From positions 62,001 through 126,000 of the forward strand of contig JAXMBH010000006.1 in NCBI GenBank assembly GCA_046349975.1: a stretch of DNA of 64,000 nucleotides. Direction: 5' to 3'. This DNA comes from JABDGM01 sp046349975. GTDB lineage: Bacteria; Planctomycetota; Planctomycetia; Pirellulales; Lacipirellulaceae. The position numbers and the translations under genes are program-made. Positions 34,250 to 40,437 of this stretch are shown here, in pieces (position 1 is the stretch's first letter; every line of letters begins with the position of its first letter). Under the pieces are notes generated by a model. It did no database searches and was not told the DNA's origin. It saw nothing but the letters and a program-made list of their open reading frames with translations.

Positions 34250-35506
34250 CAGGGTTCCTGAAAGATTGAACCTACCGGGAATGGTCGGCGTACAGGGGTT
34301 GGGTTGAGTTTGGACTTGGTTCTTGATTTCACGGAGGTTGACCCTTGGAAGCTGCTCCCGCGGGGAGCTTGCTGGCGTGCTTGCAGCAGGTTCCCGATCC
34401 GCGTGGGGCTCATGGAAGGCGCCACTCGTCTGCGGCCATGCTGGCCACGATTGTCTGCGCCGTGTTGTGCGGCGCGAGAGGTTTTGACGCGATCGCCCAG
34501 TGGGTTCACGCCCAGCGCCCCGAGTTGTGGTACTTGCTGGGTTACTATCGGCGGCCGCCGACCAGCGGCGCGTTTCGCTATTTGTTGACGAAGCTTTCGC
34601 CGGAAGTGTTTGAACAGGCGCTCCGCCGGTGGGTCGTCCCGCTGGTCGCCCAGTCGATCGGCGAGGACGACCTGCTGGGCGTGGCGCTCGACGGCAAGAC
34701 GCTCTGCGGCACGATCGGCGAGCACGGCCGCAGCCTGCAATTGCTGTCGCTCTTCGACGAGCGTACGGGCTGCGTGCTGAGCCAGATGCAGGTTCCGCAA
34801 GACACCAATGAAGCCAAAGCGGCTTTGCCGATTCTCAAGACGTTGGTTCTGGCGGGGCACGTCGTCACGGCCGACGCGATGTTCTGTCAGCCCGAGATTT
34901 GCCGAGCCGTCGTCGATTCCGGCGGCGACTACCTATTGGTCGTCAAAGACAACCAGAGAGAACTCAAGGACGCGATCGCCGGCGATTTTCTGCCGGGATT
35001 TTCCCCCCGCCAGTCAGCGTGAACGCACCGCGCAGCTGACCCAAGCGACGACCTCCGAGAAGGGGCACGGGCGTCGCACGCGACGTCGTCTTCAGGCGAG
35101 TACGCGGATCGTTCCCCTTCTTGAGTCGCAGTGGCCGGGCTTAGCTCAAGTCCTCAAGTTAGAACGCACGACCCATCGCGGCGGCCAAAAGACTTGCGAG
35201 GTGCAGTACGCCATTACCAGCCTGCCGCCCGGGCGCGCTGATGCGGCCAGGTTGCTCTCCCTGTGGCGAGGCCATTGGGGCATCGAGAATCGCGAGCATT
35301 GGATTCGCGACACTCACTGGCGCGAGGACCGTTGCCGCGTCAGCCGCTCCCGCGGAGCCCACAACCTCGCCGCCTTCCGCAACGCCGCCATCAACCTCCT
35401 CCGACTCGCTAAAACCCCCAACCTCGCCGCCGCCCTCCGCGAAAACGCCTACCGAGTCGACCGCCTCTTCGCCAGGCTCGGCATACTTAAACTTTGAGTG
35501 GCCCTG
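34250..35506. mobile_element. ISAs1-type insertion sequence with perfect target duplication
   Basis: A 1257-base element. Its left end CAGGGTTCCTGAAAGATT and the reverse complement of its right end CAGGGCCACTCAAAGTTT agree at 13 of 18 positions, forming terminal inverted repeats. It is flanked by identical 10-base repeats GCGGAAAACG at 34240-34249 and 35507-35516, the target duplication. It carries one transposase gene, frameshifted. The perfect duplication suggests recent insertion, upstream of the SRP RNA gene. Confidence 0.92.
34345..35497 (+). pseudogene. ISAs1-family transposase, frameshifted
   Basis: A DDE transposase of the ISAs1 (H-repeat-associated) family, split in two frames. The first part reads LLACLQQVPDPRGAHGRRHS, LLGVALDGKTLCGTIGEHGR and VVTADAMFCQPEICRAVVDS, which hold catalytic Asp residues. 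The second, in another frame, has SLWRGHWGIENREHWIRDTH with the C-terminal catalytic Glu, then NLAAFRNAAINLLRLA. The switch is at a C6 run (35003-35008); with five C the reading DFLPGFSPASQRERTAQLTQ joins both. Either a disabling insertion or a programmed shift is possible. The N-terminus has only a TTG start at 34345, and may also be damaged. Confidence 0.88.
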
Positions 35507-35654
35507 GCGGAAAACGCTGGAAAACGCCTCGGATTGTGATGCTTGCCACGACAACGCCTCGGATTCAAGCTGATAGCGCGAGGCACGAGCCGCAGGGATG
35601 CGACCTCCACGTCGCGCCGCCAGCTCCAATGGAAAGTAAGCCGCAGTGCAGATC

Positions 35655-36308
35655 TCATCGCACCATCAACTTCGCCGCGACATCGCGTGGCAGTGTTTGC
35701 TCGCCAGCGCCGATTCGAATCGTGAGCCGTTTGTAGCCTTGGTCGTACCCAACAATGGCGCCCTGCACACCGATTGCTAGCCCCGACTGCGACAAATACC
35801 GCAAGAATTCAGAGGACTGATCGACCACCCGCGCCACGCGAAATTGGTCGCCCTCACGGCATTCCGAGAGCGGCCTGTCGGCAGCGGCTGCCACCGTGCC
35901 ATCGGCCTTCGGAATCGGGTCGCCATGCGGGTCAGTCGACGGATGGCCAAGATACACGTCGATCCGGTCGACGAGCGCGTCGCTCACCGCATGTTCCATA
36001 TGCTCCGCTTCTTCGTGAACTTCGTCCCAAGTGAGGCTGAGTGTTTGACTTAGAAACTGCTCAATCAGCCGATGCCGCCGCAGAACGCGGAGCGCGAGCG
36101 CTCGCCCCGAAGATGTTAGCCGCACGCCTTCGTACGGTGTATAAGTGGCCAAATTGCTCTCGTCGAGCGTCTTGAGCATGCTCGTGACGGTGCCGGGCAG
36201 CACCCCAAGCGCGGCGGAGATTTGTCCCGTGGCGACCGCCGCGTCGCCCGCACCTTGAGCCAGCTGGTAGATGGCCTTCACGTAATTTTCGATCGTCAGG
36301 CTCGGCAT
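35655..36308 (-). CDS. DtxR/MntR-family metal-dependent regulator
   Basis: A 217-residue repressor of the DtxR/MntR family, which binds DNA with Mn or Fe as corepressor. The N-terminal winged HTH reads MPSLTIENYVKAIYQLAQGA then ISAALGVLPGTVTSMLKTLD. The dimerisation and metal domain has SLTWDEVHEEAEHMEHAVSD with the Glu/His ligand set. The C-terminal SH3-like (FeoA) domain starts near residue 150 (LSECREGDQFRVARVVDQ), so all three domains are present. The ATG at 36308 fits the family start; the frame is open further upstream through a 7-base repeat array. No metal transporter is adjacent. It is divergent from the alpha/beta hydrolase. Confidence 0.92.
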   Translation of the reverse strand: MPSLTIENYVKAIYQLAQGAGDAAVATGQISAALGVLPGTVTSMLKTLDESNLATYTPYEGVRLTSSGRALALRVLRRHRLIEQFLSQTLSLTWDEVHEEAEHMEHAVSDALVDRIDVYLGHPSTDPHGDPIPKADGTVAAAADRPLSECREGDQFRVARVVDQSSEFLRYLSQSGLAIGVQGAIVGYDQGYKRLTIRIGAGEQTLPRDVAAKLMVR

Positions 36309-36312
36309 GGGG

Positions 36313-36350
36313 CTGGATGCTGGATGCTGGATGCTGGATGCTGGATGCTG
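36313..36350. repeat. Heptanucleotide tandem repeat at the MntR-like start
   Basis: Five perfect copies of CTGGATG (36313-36347) plus a partial copy, starting four bases upstream of the regulator's ATG. It therefore occupies the ribosome binding region. A related inverted copy (CATCCAGTATCC) lies at 36367-36378. Copy-number change by slippage is a plausible but untested effect. Confidence 0.85.
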
Positions 36351-36416
36351 CAATGGACACCTTGCGCATCCAGTATCCTCGAAGAGGAGACGCCCATCCA
36401 GTTGCCTTTTGACTTT

Positions 36417-37427
36417 ATGAATGACACGAACCCTGACAACGCGGATTGGCGACGGCATTACCCGTTCGCATCGCAATGGTGCGATGTGGGTGATGGGCGC
36501 GTTCATTACGTGGACGAAGGACCCGCCGTAGGACGGACATATGTGTCCGTCCAGCAGCCAGTTGCAACTCGTGAAAATGGTGGAGCGGACGGACAAATAT
36601 GTCCGTCCTACGGGGATGGCACGCTGCTGTTCGTGCATGGCAATCCTACGTGGTCGTTTCATTGGCGGCGTCTGATCGTCGCGTTGCGCAACGAGGTTCG
36701 CTGCGTGGCGGTCGACCACCTCGGTTGCGGCCTGAGCGACAAGCCGCCAAAGTTTCTTACGCTTGACGACCACATCACCAATCTTTGCAAATTGGTCGAG
36801 TCATTGAACCTCGACCGCATTACGCTCGTGGCCCAAGATTGGGGCGGCGCGATCGGCCTCGGCTCGATGTTGCGGATGCCGGAACGCCTCGAGCGGATCG
36901 TGCTCTTCAATACCGGCGCGTTTCCGCCGCGCTATATACCCTGGCGAATCCGCGCTTGCCGCATCCCAGTGCTCGGCCGGCTGGCTGTTCAGGGCGGCAA
37001 CCTGTTCAGCCGTGCAGCGCTGCGCATGACGCTGGCCCGCCGCCAGAAGCTCGACGCCGCCGTCGCGGCAGGCTATCTGGCGCCCTACGACTCGTGGGAA
37101 CACCGCCGCGCCATATACGGCTTCGTGCAAGATATTCCGCCCGCAAGCTCAACCACCGCTGGCACGCTCGCTCGAATCGAGCGCGACCTGCCCACACTCG
37201 CCAACCGACCGAGTTGTTTGATCTGGGGCATGCGCGATTGGTGTTTCCGCCCGGATTGCCTCGATCGATTCGCCGATGCTTGGCCAAATTCAACAGTCCA
37301 CCGCTTGGACGACGTCGGCCATTGGGTTGTCGAAGACGCTCCCGACGCGGCCGTGGCGCATCTCTCGAACTTTCTTGCCGCGAGCGCAAGTGCTTCGTCC
37401 CAAATCGACTCTTCAGCAATAAACTAG
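36417..37427 (+). CDS. Haloalkane dehalogenase-like alpha/beta hydrolase
   Basis: A 336-residue alpha/beta hydrolase. The oxyanion segment LLFVHGNPTWSFHWR, the nucleophile motif LVAQDWGGAIGL with Asp as nucleophile, the WGMRDWCF acid region and the histidine in VGHWVVEDAP match the haloalkane dehalogenase group, including OleB-like enzymes. The substrate is unknown; no ole genes are adjacent. Residues about 37-66 (AVGRTYVSVQ... to GADGQICPSYG) are an in-frame palindromic insertion between the first strand and the oxyanion loop, an exposed place. Start: ATG at 36417 gives MNDTNPDNADWRRHYPF. The next gene starts 3 bases after the stop. Confidence 0.88.
   Translation: MNDTNPDNADWRRHYPFASQWCDVGDGRVHYVDEGPAVGRTYVSVQQPVATRENGGADGQICPSYGDGTLLFVHGNPTWSFHWRRLIVALRNEVRCVAVDHLGCGLSDKPPKFLTLDDHITNLCKLVESLNLDRITLVAQDWGGAIGLGSMLRMPERLERIVLFNTGAFPPRYIPWRIRACRIPVLGRLAVQGGNLFSRAALRMTLARRQKLDAAVAAGYLAPYDSWEHRRAIYGFVQDIPPASSTTAGTLARIERDLPTLANRPSCLIWGMRDWCFRPDCLDRFADAWPNSTVHRLDDVGHWVVEDAPDAAVAHLSNFLAASASASSQIDSSAIN
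36526..36613. repeat. Near-perfect in-frame palindromic element in the hydrolase gene
   Basis: Arms 36526-36552 and 36587-36613, core GTAGGACGGACATAT, match as inverted repeats at 26 of 27 positions, spacer 34 bases. The element is in frame and adds about 30 residues to the host protein. It belongs to the same family as the decayed copy at 28005-28066. Confidence 0.92.
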
Positions 37428-37430
37428 CCG

Positions 37431-38402
37431 ATGCCGAATCAGTTGGCAGAAACTCCGGTTGCCGACGTGTTGCCGGTCGACATCGCCCTGGCCACCACGC
37501 TCGCCTGCGTGTGGGAGGCGACCGCGCCGAAGCCGGGCAACGTGCATCGCGGCGCCGACTTTGAAGACGTGACGTATCTCGACTTTATTCACAGCGGCGT
37601 CGTCATCGGACCGATACTCGCTGAAGCGTCTCGGCGCGGCGTTGGCCAAACCGTGCTGGAGGCCGTCCGCAGAACGCGAGCAGCTGTAGCAACGAACACG
37701 AACTTGGGCACCATCCTCTTGCTCGCGCCACTCGCTGCCGTGCCACCGACCAAAGCAATTGCTGACGGCATTGGCGAAGTTCTGAAGCGCCTAACATGCA
37801 GCGATACGCGGGCCGTGTACGAAGCGATTCGCACGTCCGCCGCCGGCGGGCTAGGGCATGCGCCAAAGGCCGATGTGTTCGCAGACCCGCCCGCTGACTT
37901 GAATCTTGTCGAAGCCATGCGGATGGCGGCTGATCGCGACTTAGTCGCGCGCCAATACGCCGTCAACTTTGCCGATGTCTTTGGCCTTGCTCAAGCCATT
38001 GAAGATGGCGTCGCCGGTGGCTGGCCGCTGATGACCGCGATCGTCCACGCACATATGCAACAACTCGCGAAGGAACCCGACAGCCTCATTCTCCGCAAGT
38101 GCGGCCCCGCAGTTGCCCAACAAGCGACCGCTCAAGCCGCTCGCATTGTCGACACACTCGCACCGGAAGATAAGGACTACGGCGCCGCTCTTGCCGACTT
38201 TGACTTTTGGCTCCGCTCCGATGGCCACCGCCGCAACCCTGGGACGACCGCCGACCTCATCGCGGCTGGGTTATTTGTGCTGCTGCGCGAAGGTCGATTA
38301 GATTGGAAATCGTTGCAGCAGCCTGCCGCAGCGAAACCCGCTGAGTCCGCCGATCGATCGTCAGCCCCGGGTTTGCCGGGGATAATTCAAGAGGCAAGCT
38401 GA
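37431..38402 (+). CDS. CitG/MdcB-like triphosphoribosyl-dephospho-CoA synthase family protein
   Basis: A 323-residue protein of the CitG/MdcB family, whose known members join dephospho-CoA to ATP to make the prosthetic group of citrate or malonate decarboxylase. Features: TLACVWEATAPKPGNVHRGA near residue 23, TNTNLGTILLLAPLA near residue 91, and the LDWKSL end. No citrate lyase or malonate decarboxylase genes are present, so the substrate may differ; distant relatives occur near C1-pterin genes, and the QueD-like neighbour fits that idea loosely. The last 16 codons (DRSSAPGLPGIIQEAS) come from a palindromic element, so the native end was probably earlier. It starts 3 bases after the hydrolase stop. 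Confidence 0.85.
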   Translation: MPNQLAETPVADVLPVDIALATTLACVWEATAPKPGNVHRGADFEDVTYLDFIHSGVVIGPILAEASRRGVGQTVLEAVRRTRAAVATNTNLGTILLLAPLAAVPPTKAIADGIGEVLKRLTCSDTRAVYEAIRTSAAGGLGHAPKADVFADPPADLNLVEAMRMAADRDLVARQYAVNFADVFGLAQAIEDGVAGGWPLMTAIVHAHMQQLAKEPDSLILRKCGPAVAQQATAQAARIVDTLAPEDKDYGAALADFDFWLRSDGHRRNPGTTADLIAAGLFVLLREGRLDWKSLQQPAAAKPAESADRSSAPGLPGIIQEAS

Positions 38403-38447
38403 GTTGGAGCCTGCCATTTCAAAGAACCACGGCAAAGCCGGGGGTTG
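38361..38447. repeat. Palindromic element at the 3' end of the CitG-like gene
   Basis: The left arm CAGCCCCGGGTTTGCCGGGG (38362-38381) and the right arm 38428-38447 (reverse complement CAACCCCCGGCTTTGCCGTG) are inversely related at most positions. An inner pair GGCAAGCT / AGCCTGCC lies between them. It covers the stop codon and extends the host protein. Confidence 0.75.
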
Positions 38448-38490
38448 CATGATTGTTCTATAGTTGTCAATAAGTGGCGACGAACACGAG

Positions 38491-39009
38491 ATGAAAACTC
38501 AAGAGCTCGATTCCTACCACGTCCGCATCGCGAAGGCCGAGCACGTTTTTAGCGCCGGCCACTTCATTACGTTCGCCGGGCACTGCGAACGGCTGCACGG
38601 CCATAACTATCAGGTGGCCGTCGAGGTGCGCGGCCCGCTCGACGAAAATCACTTAGTAGTCGACTTCTTGCTCGTCCGTGCGAAGCTGCTTGAAATTACG
38701 ACCGGGCTAGATCATTACATGCTGCTGCCGGCAACCCACGCGCAAATTCATGTTGGTGACGATGGGCGCGAGGTCACGGTCACGTTCGAGGACCGCCGGT
38801 GGGTGTTCCCGAGCGGCGACTGTCGCATCCTGCCCGTGCCGAATACCACCTCAGAATTACTGGCACGCTACATTGGCGAGCGACTGCTCGAAAGCCTCGG
38901 TTCCGCGGCGGCACCGCTCATTCAAATTCGGGTCGAGCTGGATGAGTGCGACGGCCAAGTCGGTATCTGGCAGAAAAAGCTCGGCGACCGCAGTCCAAAA
39001 GAACAATAA
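38491..39009 (+). CDS. 6-pyruvoyl tetrahydropterin synthase / QueD-family protein
   Basis: A 172-residue protein of the PTPS/QueD family. The zinc and catalytic motifs are visible: AEHVFSAGHF gives one His ligand, and CERLHGHNYQV gives the CxxxHGH pattern with the catalytic Cys and two His ligands. VVDFLLVRAKLLEITTGLDH and PNTTSELLARYIGERL complete the family layout. Family members make 6-carboxytetrahydropterin for queuosine or pterins in other routes; no other queuosine genes lie nearby. The ATG at 38491 (MKTQELDSYHVRIAKAEHVF) is preferred over one nine codons earlier. Confidence 0.92.
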   Translation: MKTQELDSYHVRIAKAEHVFSAGHFITFAGHCERLHGHNYQVAVEVRGPLDENHLVVDFLLVRAKLLEITTGLDHYMLLPATHAQIHVGDDGREVTVTFEDRRWVFPSGDCRILPVPNTTSELLARYIGERLLESLGSAAAPLIQIRVELDECDGQVGIWQKKLGDRSPKEQ

Positions 39010-39198
39010 GGCGCCGCTATCATCGGGCAGCTGCCAGCATCGGTAAACCTGTGGCCACCGGCAAACTCTTCTCAAGCCGCCTCGTCTGCCACGTCGATAT
39101 CATCGAATGGATGAGCTGCGCGCCCTTCCGCGCGTGTCGGCAGCCATTCGTTCCCAACTTCTCGTCCACTGTCAGTACCGTACGACATCCCTGCCGCC

Positions 39199-40188
39199 AT
39201 GTCCGATTTGCACAGTGCCGCCGTTCTGCTGATGACGTTGCCCGAGGACATGGCCAGCGAACTGCTAGCCAAGCTCGATCCCAAGCAGGTCGAGCAGGTG
39301 TCGATTGAAATCGCGAAAACGCGTTCGATCGGACGTGAGGAACAGGAAAAAGCGATCCGCGATTTTGCCGAGGCCAACCCATCGCTCTCCGGCGGCGGTG
39401 GTGGCATCGAGCTTGCCATGTCGCTCATTCAAAAGGCGCTCGGCAAAGACGCCGCCGCCCTCGTCGCCAGCCTGCGGCACTCGATTGAATCGGTCCCCTT
39501 TGGCTTTTTGCGGCATGTCGATAGCCAAAACCTGCTCACGTACATCATCGACGAGCATCCGCAAACCATCGCGCTCATCATGTCGCACCTGCCCGCGCAG
39601 TTTGGCGCGGAAATTCTCGCTGGGTTGCCAGAAGCTCGCCGTCTCTCCGTGGTTCGTCGCATCGCCACCATGGGCCGCACGAACCCCGATATCATCCGCG
39701 AAGTCGAACGCGGCCTCGAACGCCGCATGTCGAGCGTGATGAGCCAGAGCTTCGAGAACGCCGGCGGCGTGGAGGCCGTGGCTGAAATGCTGAACGTTTC
39801 GGATCGAGCGACGGAGCGTGCCATTCTTGAAAGCCTCAGCGGCGAAGATTCGGAGCTTGTAGAAGAGATTCGCCGCTTGATGTTCGTCTTCGAAGATATC
39901 CAACGATTCGCCGACAAGGACATTCAGTCGGTGCTCAAGAACGTCGAGACGAGCCAGTGGGCAATGGCGCTTAAAGGCGCAAGCGAAACACTGAAGGAAA
40001 AGATTCTCAAGAATATGTCCGAACGGGCGGCCGAGACGCTTCGTGAGGAAATGGAGTATCTGGGCCCAGCCAAGCGCTCGGTCGTCGAGGCCAAACAGCA
40101 GGAAATCGTCGACGTCATCCGCAAACTCGAGGACAGCGGCGAAATCGACCTCAACGCGATCAACGAAGTCGAAGAGCTTGTGCAATAG
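39199..40188 (+). CDS. fliG: Flagellar motor switch protein FliG
   Basis: FliG forms the rotor ring part that interacts with the stator in the flagellar motor. The 329-residue product has the N-terminal fold (AAVLLMTLPEDMASELLAKL), the middle domain with the hallmark EHPQTIALIMSHLP, and the C-terminal domain with LMFVFEDIQRFADKDIQSVL and the charged ridge (LKEKILKNMSERAAETLREE). Length is typical. No other flagellar genes lie in the window, so the gene is isolated from the main flagellar cluster. mutS follows after a 249-base gap. Confidence 0.95.
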   Translation: MSDLHSAAVLLMTLPEDMASELLAKLDPKQVEQVSIEIAKTRSIGREEQEKAIRDFAEANPSLSGGGGGIELAMSLIQKALGKDAAALVASLRHSIESVPFGFLRHVDSQNLLTYIIDEHPQTIALIMSHLPAQFGAEILAGLPEARRLSVVRRIATMGRTNPDIIREVERGLERRMSSVMSQSFENAGGVEAVAEMLNVSDRATERAILESLSGEDSELVEEIRRLMFVFEDIQRFADKDIQSVLKNVETSQWAMALKGASETLKEKILKNMSERAAETLREEMEYLGPAKRSVVEAKQQEIVDVIRKLEDSGEIDLNAINEVEELVQ

Positions 40189-40437
40189 CGGGAGGGTTCC
40201 GGGCGCGGGGTTCATCAACCGGAACGGCGATTCGAAGCATCGTCGCCCCCATCTTTTCCCTGCTGCTCCAACCCCACCTCGCCACCGGTCCAAGGGCACG
40301 ACATCCTCACTTTTGCGGCTGTCGACACTCGACCCTGGACCCTTGGCCCTGCTAGCATATGGGCGCACGTGTGGAACGCGTCGCCGTTGCCGGTTCAAAC
40401 GTGGCATTCGGCCGTTGCACAACTGGAACCTACGCCA

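Noticed and set aside
36313..36378. Tandem repeat considered as a CRISPR array
   Set aside because: The unit is 7 bases without spacers; no cas genes are in the window.
36417..37427. Assignment of the hydrolase as OleB
   Set aside because: Motifs fit the broader haloalkane dehalogenase group, but no oleA, oleC or oleD genes are nearby.
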